Positions 7,184 through 14,687 of a DNA stretch of 64,000 bases are shown here, one piece after another. The DNA is taken from contig JACJWZ010000002.1 in the NCBI GenBank assembly GCA_020636895.1, positions 372,001 to 436,000 of the forward strand. The letters are read 5' to 3'. The notes beneath the pieces were generated by a model. It was not told the origin of the DNA and did not search any database. It saw only the letters and a program-made list of their open reading frames with translations. A program made the translations under genes and the position numbers. Within the stretch, counting starts at the first letter, position 1, and every line of letters starts with the position of its first letter. The stretch is from Thermoleophilales bacterium. GTDB taxonomy: Bacteria > Actinomycetota > Thermoleophilia > Solirubrobacterales > 70-9.

Positions 7184-8932
7184 CTACGAGGACGCGGCCG
7201 GCGCCGCGCGGCGCTCGCTCACCTCGACCGGGAAGTCGAAGGAGCCGTCGAGCCAGGGGTTGCGGCTGGTCATATCCGCGACGTTCACCCACCCCTCCTC
7301 GACCAAGCCGGTCGCGGCGTCGTAGATCCGGTACCGCTGGCGCTGGATGTGCGCGGGCTGCGACTCCAGCGTGACGATTCGCAGCTCGCCCTCCTCGAAG
7401 CCGCAGATCTCCTGCACCGCGTCGAGGAGCTGCTCGTCGTGCAGGTGCCCGTCGCCGAAGTTCCAGCCGTTGACGACCCCGGAGATCAGCTCACCCTCGC
7501 GCACGTTGTAGGCCTCGACGTCGTCGACGGCGTGCGGCAGCAGGCCGAGCAGCGCCCGCCCGTGCGAGTGCATCGCCCGGAAGGCGAGGCCCTTGGCGAG
7601 CAGCAACTCGGCCGTGTCGCGGTCGTAGAGCTGGGTCACCTGCTCGATGACGATCGGGCCCGGCTTCGTGATCGCGGCGTCGAAGCGCTCCTCGACGTCC
7701 CCCTTCTTGCGGAACAACCACTGGCTGGTCGCCCAGTTGCCCGCGTAGTAGCGCATGGAGGGCAGGAAGGAGATCTTGTCGGGGAGGAAGTTGCCGAGGA
7801 TCGGGATGCCGACGCACCAGAGGAGCAGGAAGGCGATCAGGAGCGGGTCGTCGAGCGTAGACCACGGCGTGTCCCCGTAATGGCCGAACAGGAACAGCAG
7901 CCCGAAGATCATGAACAGGTTCCACTCGAGCGGGACGGCGAGCGGGAACGTCGAGGTGATGTGGACGTGGAAGATGATCATCCCGATCACCGCCGCCGTG
8001 CCGAGCCAGCCGCCCTGGGTGACGAGCAGCAGGATCGGCAGCGTGAACTCGATCACCGTGCCGGTGTGCGCGGCCAGCGCCGCGTAGCGGGACGGGCGCA
8101 GGTCCTCGGGGTGATCCACGTAGAGCTTGGCCTTCGCCCGCCGTGACCGGTTCCACGGTGTGTTGCTGATCATCACCGAGACGACGAACGGGAAGTGGTG
8201 GTTCAGCTTCGACGACGCCGCGCCGAGCCAGATGCAGACGAAGACGATCTGCGAGGCGACGATCAGGTTGTTCATCGGGAACAGGAAGATCACCAGGAGC
8301 GGCACGTAGACCTCCGAGCGCGCCGCCAGGAACACGACCTTGTCGCGCAGGCCCATCAGCCCGAGGAGCGCCAGCAGCACCCCGATCGCCACCGGGTCGA
8401 GCCGGCCTCCCACGATCCCGTCGGCGCTCTGGTCCCCGTGGATCAGGAGGTGCAGGCAGGCGATGAGGATGCCCGCGTAGAGAAGCGCATCCACCGGCGT
8501 GCGGCGCGTGCCCGCGGTCAGCGGCACCCTGTCCGGCCACGGCGGCAGCCGCACCGTCCCCGGCCTCAGCCAGTAGAGGAGGCCGCCGATCGGCGGGATG
8601 AAGCGGAAGGTGAGCGGCATCGAGCCGCAGCCGAGCCCGAGCACCTCCCAGAGGACGAGCCAGACGACGATCTTCTGGAAGACGATCGGCTCGGTCCACC
8701 AGTCGCCGATGTCGCCGAGCCCACCGATCCCGGACGTCGTCAGCGAGATGACCAGGAACCCGCCGACCGAGAAGACGATCAGCTTGAGGACGTAGATCAG
8801 GTAGATCGCGGTCGGTGTCCCGAAGCCGTTGATCGCCCAGTCCTGCGCCAGCGGCTTGAGCCGCTCGAGGTGCGGCTTCCGCTTCCACTCCTCGAGATCG
8901 ATGTCGGGGAGCGAGGGGGTGACGAAGCCCAT
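7184..8932 (-). CDS. Polytopic membrane protein resembling DUF3556
   Basis: 582 residues. The first 380 residues hold around eight hydrophobic segments, and the last 170 are hydrophilic. The opening block, with F-G-T-P-T-A-I-Y-L-I-Y-V-L-K-L, resembles the actinobacterial DUF3556 transmembrane family known from mycobacteria. I make this assignment from memory of the family pattern and could not check it. A mid-protein W-N-L-F-M-I-F-G-L block and paired H-H near the second third are visible, but there is no catalytic motif I can name. The C-terminal part has F-G-D-G-H-L-H-D-E, which could bind a metal. The function is unknown. The ATG at 8932 is the first plausible start. Confidence 0.7.
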   Translation of the reverse strand: MGFVTPSLPDIDLEEWKRKPHLERLKPLAQDWAINGFGTPTAIYLIYVLKLIVFSVGGFLVISLTTSGIGGLGDIGDWWTEPIVFQKIVVWLVLWEVLGLGCGSMPLTFRFIPPIGGLLYWLRPGTVRLPPWPDRVPLTAGTRRTPVDALLYAGILIACLHLLIHGDQSADGIVGGRLDPVAIGVLLALLGLMGLRDKVVFLAARSEVYVPLLVIFLFPMNNLIVASQIVFVCIWLGAASSKLNHHFPFVVSVMISNTPWNRSRRAKAKLYVDHPEDLRPSRYAALAAHTGTVIEFTLPILLLVTQGGWLGTAAVIGMIIFHVHITSTFPLAVPLEWNLFMIFGLLFLFGHYGDTPWSTLDDPLLIAFLLLWCVGIPILGNFLPDKISFLPSMRYYAGNWATSQWLFRKKGDVEERFDAAITKPGPIVIEQVTQLYDRDTAELLLAKGLAFRAMHSHGRALLGLLPHAVDDVEAYNVREGELISGVVNGWNFGDGHLHDEQLLDAVQEICGFEEGELRIVTLESQPAHIQRQRYRIYDAATGLVEEGWVNVADMTSRNPWLDGSFDFPVEVSERRAAPAASS

Positions 8933-8980
8933 GGCGGCCGAACCCTATCCACCATGAGCGCGGATGGGCCGACACCACTC

Positions 8981-9835
8981 TCAACGTTCAATGGGGATCA
9001 TCGCGAACGTGTTCGGGTGGGGGCCGGTGCGCCCGTCCTCGCCGCGGTCGAGACCGGTGATCCGCTCCATGTCGGCGTCGTCGAGCTCGAAGTCGAAGAT
9101 CGCGAAGTTCTCCTCGATCCGCTCAGGCGTCACCGACTTCGGGAAGACGACGTTGCCGCGCTGCACGTGCCAGCGCAGCACGACCTGCGCCGGCGTGCGC
9201 CCCACCCTCCCGGCGACCTCGGCGATCGTCTCGTCGCCGAGCACGTGGCCCTGCGCGATCGGAGACCACGCCTCGACCGCGATGCCGTGGTCGGCGCAGT
9301 AGGCGCTGACCTCCTCGTTGAGCAGGTAGGGATGCACCTCGATCTGGTTGACGGCGGGAACCGTCCCGGTCTCGGCTGCGAGCCGCTCGAGGTGATCGAC
9401 CTGGAAGTTCGAGACGCCGATCGAACGCGCCCGGCCATCCGCCCGGAACTCCTCCATCACCCGCCACGTGGCCGGGTAGTCGCCGTCGTAGAGGGTCGGC
9501 AGCGGCCAGTGGATCAGGAACAGGTCGACGTAGTCGAAGCCGAGCTCCTCGAGCGTGCCGTCGATCGCGCGGCGCGCGTCGTCGGGCTCGTGGAAGCCGT
9601 TGTTGAGCTTGCTGGTGACGAAGACCTCGTCGCGGCCGAGCCCCGAAGCGCGGATGCCCTCGCCCACCCCGGCCTCGTTCCTGTACATCTCGGCGGTGTC
9701 GATGTGGCGGTAGCCGACCTCGAGCGCCCGCTGCACGGCCTCGGGCGCTTTGGACGGACCGATCTGGAACACGCCGAACCCGAGCTGCGGGATCCGGTTG
9801 CCGTCGTTGAGCTCGATCAGGGGGACCTCGGACAC
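8981..9835 (-). CDS. Aldo-keto reductase, 2,5-diketogluconate-reductase-like
   Basis: 284-residue AKR barrel enzyme using NADPH to reduce aldehydes or ketones. The catalytic tetrad is complete: Asp46 and Tyr51 in D-T-A-E-M-Y, Lys76 in T-S-K-L-N-N, and His109 in L-I-H-W-P. The cofactor block F-P-K-S-V-T-P-E-R is near the C-terminus. The sequence resembles the AKR5 group. The start is GTG at 9835 with AAGGAAG upstream at good spacing. It is divergent from an ArsR/SRPBCC pair, with which it shares an 83-base intergenic region carrying an operator-like palindrome, so the ArsR protein may also control it. Confidence 0.9.
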   Translation of the reverse strand: MSEVPLIELNDGNRIPQLGFGVFQIGPSKAPEAVQRALEVGYRHIDTAEMYRNEAGVGEGIRASGLGRDEVFVTSKLNNGFHEPDDARRAIDGTLEELGFDYVDLFLIHWPLPTLYDGDYPATWRVMEEFRADGRARSIGVSNFQVDHLERLAAETGTVPAVNQIEVHPYLLNEEVSAYCADHGIAVEAWSPIAQGHVLGDETIAEVAGRVGRTPAQVVLRWHVQRGNVVFPKSVTPERIEENFAIFDFELDDADMERITGLDRGEDGRTGPHPNTFAMIPIER

Positions 9836-9884
9836 CTTCGCTTCCTTTCTTCGCTTCCTCCCATCCTTCCCCGTTTTCCCGCAA

Positions 9885-9912
9885 TTGACATATTCCTATA
9901 TGCGTATATATT
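9885..9912 (+). promoter_or_regulatory. Sigma70-type promoter of the arsR-like gene with embedded operator
   Basis: A -35 box TTGACA (9885-9890) and -10 box TATATT (9907-9912) are separated by 16 bases. The near-palindrome TATATGCGTATATA (9897-9910) lies between and over the -10 box, where a bound ArsR dimer would block polymerase. Only six bases separate the -10 box from the ATG at 9919, so the transcript is predicted to be leaderless. Confidence 0.7.
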
Positions 9913-9918
9913 GGCCCG

Positions 9919-10260
9919 ATGGCCCGTGCCGCGACCACTCTCGACGCGTTCAACGCGGTTGCGGAACCGAGGAGGCGGGCGATCATCGACGTCCTCGCCG
10001 ACGGTGAGCGGCCGGTGAACGACCTCGTCGAGCGACTCGGGATGACGCAGCCGCAGGTCTCCAAGCACCTGCGCGTCCTCCGCGAGGTCGGGCTCGTCTC
10101 GGCCCACGCCGACGGGCGCCGGCGCATCTACCGGCTCGAGGGCCGGGCGCTCAGGCCGATCCACGACTGGGTCAAGGAGTACGAGCGGGCATGGGAGGAG
10201 CGCTTCAGCGCCCTCGACGAGGTGCTCGCGGAAATGCAGGAAGACGAAGGAGAAGCCTGA
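9919..10260 (+). CDS. ArsR-family winged-helix repressor
   Basis: 113 residues forming an ArsR winged-helix domain. F-N-A-V-A-E-P-R-R-R-A-I starts helix 1, M-T-Q-P-Q-V-S-K-H-L-R-V-L is the recognition helix, and R-R-R-I-Y-R-L is the wing. No clustered Cys metal-binding motif is visible, so this belongs to the non-metal type commonly paired with SRPBCC (AHSA1) proteins. The gene overlaps the next gene by one base (TGATG at 10258-10262), giving a two-gene unit. It is probably autoregulated through the palindrome in its promoter. There is no room for a Shine-Dalgarno sequence before the ATG, which agrees with a leaderless mRNA. Confidence 0.9.
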   Translation: MARAATTLDAFNAVAEPRRRAIIDVLADGERPVNDLVERLGMTQPQVSKHLRVLREVGLVSAHADGRRRIYRLEGRALRPIHDWVKEYERAWEERFSALDEVLAEMQEDEGEA

Positions 10261-10748
10261 TGGCATCGACGAAGAAGGCGCGGGTGACGCTGCCCGCCGA
10301 CGCAGACATCCTGATCATCCGGGAGTTCGACGCTCCCCCGCATCTGGTCTGGAAGGCGTGGACGACGCCGGAGCTGATCGAGCGCTGGTGGGGCTCTCAA
10401 CGGGGGAGGGTGACCTCGGTCGAGGTCGACCTCAGGGTCGGCGGAGCCTGGCGCTACGAGATGGACGCACGCGGCACCGTCGTCGCCTTCCGCGGCGAGT
10501 ACCGCGAGATCGAGGAGCCGAGGCGTCTCGTCAACACGGAGATCTTCGAGAGTGCGCCCGACGCCGTCTCGGTGATCACCTCGACCTTCGAGCCGATCGA
10601 GGACGACCGGACGAGACTCGAGCAGCTCTGCTCCTACCCGGCGCGCGAGATCCGCGACATGGTCATCGAGTCGGGCATGGAGGAGGGAATGCAGGAGTCG
10701 ATGGACGCGCTCGAGGAGGTTGTGGTGAGGCTGGCCGCAAACGGGTAG
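10260..10748 (+). CDS. SRPBCC (AHSA1-type) domain protein
   Basis: 162 residues of the SRPBCC/activator-of-Hsp90-like fold, a helix-grip cavity that binds small hydrophobic ligands. Diagnostic blocks are R-E-F-D-A-P-P-H-L-V-W-K-A-W-T-T-P near the N-terminus, W-W-G-S in the middle and a G-G-A-W-R-Y-E strand. The start at 10260 overlaps the stop codon of the ArsR gene by one base (TGATG), so translation is coupled. ArsR-SRPBCC pairs are widespread in actinobacteria, and the ligand is usually unknown. It converges with the membrane-protein gene at 10821. The gap contains a GCCGGCC/GGCCGGC hairpin (10759-10792) that may terminate either side. Confidence 0.88.
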   Translation: MASTKKARVTLPADADILIIREFDAPPHLVWKAWTTPELIERWWGSQRGRVTSVEVDLRVGGAWRYEMDARGTVVAFRGEYREIEEPRRLVNTEIFESAPDAVSVITSTFEPIEDDRTRLEQLCSYPAREIRDMVIESGMEEGMQESMDALEEVVVRLAANG

Positions 10749-10820
10749 CAGGAGGCTTGCCGGCCGGCGCGGCACGGATGCCCGCGGCCGGCGCCATCGC
10801 CATGGGCGCCGGGTCGGCGA

Positions 10821-11702
10821 TCAGCCGCTGGGCGGCGGAGGAGGAGGCGGCGCTTCGGGCTCGGGAGGCGGGGGCTCTCCCCCGGGCGGTGGCGGAGGAG
10901 GCGGGGGCGCAGCTCGCCCAGCGGGCCCCGGCGGCGCGGGCGTCGTCGCCCTCCGCAGGCCGTGCCGCTCGGAGACGTCCTTGCGAATCCGCTCCGCGAC
11001 CGCGGCCGTGGTGGTGCAGAGGCCGTCGAGAGCTGCGGCGTCCTCCCAGTTCTCCCCCTTGATGACGCCGAGGATCTGCCCGCCCTCGACCTCGAACCAG
11101 AACGTCGGGGGGACCTCCTCGGAGAGGAAGACGATGAAGCTCGGGGAGAAGAGCTGGCGGATCGCGACCATGTTCGCCTCGTCCTTGACCATGAGCCTGA
11201 AGCTGCGGCTGAACAACTCGCTCTCGAGCTCGACCGTCTGCAGCGGCGTCAGCGCGTCGCCGATCGAGTCGAAGAGATCGCCGCCGACGCGGCGGAAGCA
11301 GTAGAAGCGGGTCGAGCCCGCCTCCGGGAGCGGGGCCAGCACGACCGTGAAGTAATAGGTACGACGGTCGTCGTCCGACCCCACCGTGTACTGGTAGCTG
11401 GCGAGCGTCCCGGTGATGCCTCCCGGCAGGCGACCCGAGACCTTGCCCGAGGCGCGGCCGCGGCGGCGCAGCAATGGGGTGATGGTCGGCAGCGTCCCGT
11501 CTCCCTCGTAGGCAAGGCCGCGCTGCTGGGCGTAGGCGGTCATCGTCGTCTTGCGCTGCGCGTTGCGCTCGATGATCTTGCGGACGATCAGGAAGACCAC
11601 CAGCCCGATCGAGAACATGATCGCCACCACGATGAACAGGAACACGATGACGCCGATCAGCTCGCTGCTCGACGCGTCTCCTCCGCCTCCTGTCGTCGTC
11701 AT
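10821..11702 (-). CDS. Single-pass membrane protein with polyproline tail, paralog 2 of a tandem pair
   Basis: 293 residues: a short Gly/Ser N-terminus, one transmembrane helix at about 14-41, a basic stop-transfer stretch, a soluble domain (about 45-235) and a C-terminal tail of proline runs (P7-P8 blocks) mixed with Gly and Glu. The soluble domain is clearly homologous to the next gene upstream: Q-R-G-L-A-Y-E-G-D-G, P-T-I-T-P-L-L, R-F-Y-C-F-R-R and F-W-F-E-V-E-G-G recur in the same order. The pattern of an F-x-L-M-V-x-D-E-A block followed by a P-S-F block recalls DUF3137-like proteins, but I could not confirm that. The function is unknown. It is co-directional with its paralog, 26 bases downstream. 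Confidence 0.75.
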   Translation of the reverse strand: MTTTGGGGDASSSELIGVIVFLFIVVAIMFSIGLVVFLIVRKIIERNAQRKTTMTAYAQQRGLAYEGDGTLPTITPLLRRRGRASGKVSGRLPGGITGTLASYQYTVGSDDDRRTYYFTVVLAPLPEAGSTRFYCFRRVGGDLFDSIGDALTPLQTVELESELFSRSFRLMVKDEANMVAIRQLFSPSFIVFLSEEVPPTFWFEVEGGQILGVIKGENWEDAAALDGLCTTTAAVAERIRKDVSERHGLRRATTPAPPGPAGRAAPPPPPPPPGGEPPPPEPEAPPPPPPPSG

Positions 11703-11728
11703 CGGCGCGAACCCTATGCCGCCGGGCC

Positions 11729-12661
11729 TCAGCTCGGCGGCGGTGGCGGCGGGGGTGGCGGTTCGTCGCGCCGCGCGGCGGGCGGGGTCGGAGACGGCCC
11801 CTCGGTCGCGGCACGCAGGCCGGCCCGCTGGGAGAGGTCCTCGCGGATGTGGCGCGCGACGGAATCGGTGGCGACGATCAGGGAGTCGAGACGCTGCGGG
11901 TAGCGCCAGTGCTCCCCCCTCATGGCGCCCATCAGGCTGCCGCCCTCGACCTCGAACCAGAAGCCGGGCGGCACCCGCTCCGTCAGGTAGTCGATGAAAC
12001 TCGGCGGGAAGAGCTGGCGCAGCGCCACCATGCTCGCCTCGTCGCGAACCATCAGCCGGTAGATCGAGTTGAACTTGTGGCTCTCGAGCTCGAGTGTCTG
12101 GAAGGCCGTGATCCGGTCGGAGATGCCCTCGAAGACGCCGAAGCTCTCACGCCTGAAGCAGTAGAAGCGGGCGGCGCCGAGCTCCGGCATCGGCGCCAGG
12201 ATCGTCGCGTAGTTGTAGGTGCGCTTGGAGCGGCCGCCGCCCTCGGTGAAGCTGTAGTTGGTGAGTTGGCCGCTGAAACCCGGCGCGAGCTCGCCGGAGA
12301 CGGTCCCGCGCGAGCGGCCGCGCTTGTCGAGCAGCGGGGTCGTCGTCGGCAGGTCGCCGTCGCCCTCGTAGGTGAGGCCGCGCTGAGCCGCGTAGTCCTG
12401 CATCGCCTTCGTCAGCGCGGCCTTCTTCTCCTTCTCGGCGCGGTTCACGAACCAGATGAGGACGCCGATCCCGATCACGAACACGACGATCAGGCCGATC
12501 GTGACCCCGGTTCCGTACTCGTTCGGTCCGTCCTCCTCGGCGGCGAGAGCCAAAGCCGGGGCGAGCAGGACCAGCGCTGCCGCGATCGCGGCCACCCCCG
12601 AGATCTCGATCCTCAGACCCCCACGCACCCGGCAAACATACGACCCCGGAGCCCGGATCAC
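11729..12661 (-). CDS. Membrane protein with polyproline tail, paralog 1 of a tandem pair
   Basis: 310 residues from the GTG at 12661. A second in-frame GTG at 12628 would remove 11 residues and may be the true start. Unlike its paralog it has two N-terminal hydrophobic segments: a signal-peptide-like stretch ending A-L-A-A-E-E and a transmembrane helix about 20 residues later. The soluble domain matches the paralog (Q-R-G-L-T-Y-E-G-D-G, R-F-Y-C-F-R-R, F-W-F-E-V-E-G-G), and the C-terminus is again a run of nine prolines. The soluble domain probably faces the cytoplasm, but topology is uncertain. The function is unknown. It is divergent from the TreT-like gene ten bases away. Confidence 0.72.
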   Translation of the reverse strand: MIRAPGSYVCRVRGGLRIEISGVAAIAAALVLLAPALALAAEEDGPNEYGTGVTIGLIVVFVIGIGVLIWFVNRAEKEKKAALTKAMQDYAAQRGLTYEGDGDLPTTTPLLDKRGRSRGTVSGELAPGFSGQLTNYSFTEGGGRSKRTYNYATILAPMPELGAARFYCFRRESFGVFEGISDRITAFQTLELESHKFNSIYRLMVRDEASMVALRQLFPPSFIDYLTERVPPGFWFEVEGGSLMGAMRGEHWRYPQRLDSLIVATDSVARHIREDLSQRAGLRAATEGPSPTPPAARRDEPPPPPPPPPS

Positions 12662-12670
12662 CAGGTCGGG

Positions 12671-14176
12671 ATGACCTCACAGCCGCCGGTCAGCTATGAA
12701 ACCGTGACCGCGCCGCCCGTCCGTCGCCCTCCTGAGATGTCCGCGATCACCGAAGTAGAGGTCTCCCCCCTCGACCCAGCTCGCTTCCGCGAGGCGCTCG
12801 GCGACGCCTTCGTCCACTACGAGGAGGGCCTTGCGCAAGCCTCGGGGCTGTTCGACGAGCGGGCCGTCTGGCACGTCAACTCGACCGCACGCGGGGGTGG
12901 CGTCGCCGAGCTCCTGCAATCGCTGCTCGCCTACGCGCGCGGAGCCGGCGTCGATGCCCGCTGGATCGTGATCGGCGGCAACCCGGAGTTCTTCGAGATC
13001 ACCAAGCGCATCCACAACCGCCTCCACGGCGCCGACGGCGACGGCGGAGAACTCGGCGACGAGGCGCGAGAGATCTACGAGCGCACCCTCGCCGCCTCCA
13101 CCGAGGAGCTGGTCGCCCGGGTGAGGCCCGGCGACATCGTCTTCCTCCACGACCCCCAGACCGCCGGCATGGCCGCCGCGCTGCGCGAACGGGGAACGAT
13201 CGTGGTCTGGCGCTGTCACGTCGGCCTCGACGTCCCCAACGACGTCGCCCGCTCGGCCTGGGACTTCCTGCGGCCGTACGTCGAACCCGCCGACGCCTTC
13301 GTGTTCTCCCGGCGCAGCTTCGTCTGGGACGGCATCGACGAGGACCGGACCTGGCTCGTCGCCCCATCGATCGATGCCTTCTCCCCCAAGAACCAGGAGC
13401 TGCCGGACACGGCCGTCCGCGCGATCCTGCGGACGATCGGGCTCGGCGACGGCGAGGAGCCCACCGCCGCCGGACGCTTCACCCGGGTCGATGGCACGCC
13501 CGGCCGCGTCGATCGCGCCGCCGAGCTCCACCAGGACGGACTGATCCCGACCGACGCCACCCTGATCACGCAGGTCTCGCGCTGGGACAGCCTCAAGGAC
13601 CCGATCGGGGTGCTGCGGGGGTTCACGAGCGCCCTCGCCGACCGGCCCGAGGCTCACCTGCTCCTCGCCGGACCATCCGTCGCCGCGGTCGCCGACGATC
13701 CGGAGGGCGCAGGGGTCCTCGCCGACGTGATCGCCGAGCGCGAGCGGCTCCCCGCGGAGGAGCGCGCCCGCGTCCACCTCGCCTGCCTGCCCATGGACGA
13801 CATCCAGGAGAACGCGGCGATGGTCAACGCGATCCAGCGGCGCTCCGACATCGTCGTCCAGAAGAGCTTCGCCGAGGGCTTCGGGCTGACCGTGGCCGAG
13901 GCGATGTGGAAGAGCCGGCCGGTGGTCGCCAGCGCCCGTGGCGGCATCCAGGACCAGATCACCGACCGCGAGAGCGGGCTGCTCGTCCAGGACCCGACCG
14001 ACCTCGAGGAGTTCGGCGCGATCCTCGCCGAGCTGGTCGCCGATCCCGGGATGCGCGAGCGCATCGGCGCCGCCGCCCACGACCGGGTCCGCGACGAGTT
14101 CCTCGGCTCGCGCCACCTGCTCCAGTACGAGCAGCTGCTCGCGGACCTGCTGGAGCTGAGCGAGCGGGAAGCCTGA
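12671..14176 (+). CDS. GT4 glucosyltransferase, trehalose synthase TreT-like
   Basis: 501 residues with the two-domain GT-B fold. The N-terminal block V-W-H-V-N-S-T-A-R-G-G-G-V-A-E and the F-F-E-I-T-K-R-I-H-N-R-L-H-G segment are typical of TreT-type trehalose synthases, which join ADP-glucose (or another NDP-glucose) and glucose. The C-terminal domain has the GT4 donor-binding signature K-S-F-A-E-G-F-G-L-T-V-A-E-A-M-W, followed by P-V-V-A-S-A-R-G-G-I. The protein is cytosolic. The likely role is trehalose or a related glucoside for osmotic and desiccation tolerance. The ATG at 12671 gives a 22-residue extension relative to the ATG at 12737, and neither has a strong Shine-Dalgarno sequence. 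Substrate specificity is not provable from sequence alone. Confidence 0.75.
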   Translation: MTSQPPVSYETVTAPPVRRPPEMSAITEVEVSPLDPARFREALGDAFVHYEEGLAQASGLFDERAVWHVNSTARGGGVAELLQSLLAYARGAGVDARWIVIGGNPEFFEITKRIHNRLHGADGDGGELGDEAREIYERTLAASTEELVARVRPGDIVFLHDPQTAGMAAALRERGTIVVWRCHVGLDVPNDVARSAWDFLRPYVEPADAFVFSRRSFVWDGIDEDRTWLVAPSIDAFSPKNQELPDTAVRAILRTIGLGDGEEPTAAGRFTRVDGTPGRVDRAAELHQDGLIPTDATLITQVSRWDSLKDPIGVLRGFTSALADRPEAHLLLAGPSVAAVADDPEGAGVLADVIAERERLPAEERARVHLACLPMDDIQENAAMVNAIQRRSDIVVQKSFAEGFGLTVAEAMWKSRPVVASARGGIQDQITDRESGLLVQDPTDLEEFGAILAELVADPGMRERIGAAAHDRVRDEFLGSRHLLQYEQLLADLLELSEREA

Positions 14177-14227
14177 CCCGGCTCAGGCGCGGCCCGGCGC
14201 CCGGCGCGCCTCCCGAGGAGGACCGGT

Positions 14228-14608
14228 CTAGACGGCGAGGTCGACGCCGAGCCAGACGATCACGAGGCTGATCACGAAGATCGCCGCCTGCAGAACATGC
14301 GCGCGGGGGTGGTTCAGGTGGACGATCGTGAGGCCGATCAGCAGCACGACCAGCCCGAGCTTGAGCTGCAGCGTCGCCGAGTCCCAGAGGTCGAGGTGCG
14401 AGGCCATCGCCATCCCGGTGATGAGCAGCACGACGAGGGCGATCGCCGAGCCCACCCCGAAACGCCGCGCGATCGCCCGCATCCGCTCCGGCTCAGGCTG
14501 CGATGCCTCGACCGGCACGACGGCCGCAGCGACCACTAGCTGCCCGCCGACGAAGAACGCCATCGCCAGCAGGTGAAGGAAGAGGACGAGCTGCCAGCCG
14601 CCGGTCAT
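14228..14608 (-). CDS. Small four-helix membrane protein, CopD/HemJ-like
   Basis: 126 residues with four hydrophobic helices. His in F-L-H-L-L-A-M of helix 1 and His residues around V-H-L-N-H-P-R-A-H after helix 3 are placed like the haem or metal ligands of CopD-like and HemJ-like integral membrane proteins. A specific role cannot be assigned. It stands alone, in the same direction as the MFS gene upstream, with an 80-base gap. Confidence 0.55.
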   Translation of the reverse strand: MTGGWQLVLFLHLLAMAFFVGGQLVVAAAVVPVEASQPEPERMRAIARRFGVGSAIALVVLLITGMAMASHLDLWDSATLQLKLGLVVLLIGLTIVHLNHPRAHVLQAAIFVISLVIVWLGVDLAV

Positions 14609-14687
14609 TCCTGAACCCTAGGCGGTTCCGCCCGCCGCCGCGCCAAGCCCGCTGGACTTCAGCCCGCCGCGGCCGTCCCACCGCGGC

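Noticed and set aside
7061..10018. Plus-strand open frames opposite the DUF3556-like and aldo-keto reductase genes
   Set aside because: Antisense shadows without recognisable motifs. The minus-strand genes have motifs and ribosome binding sites.
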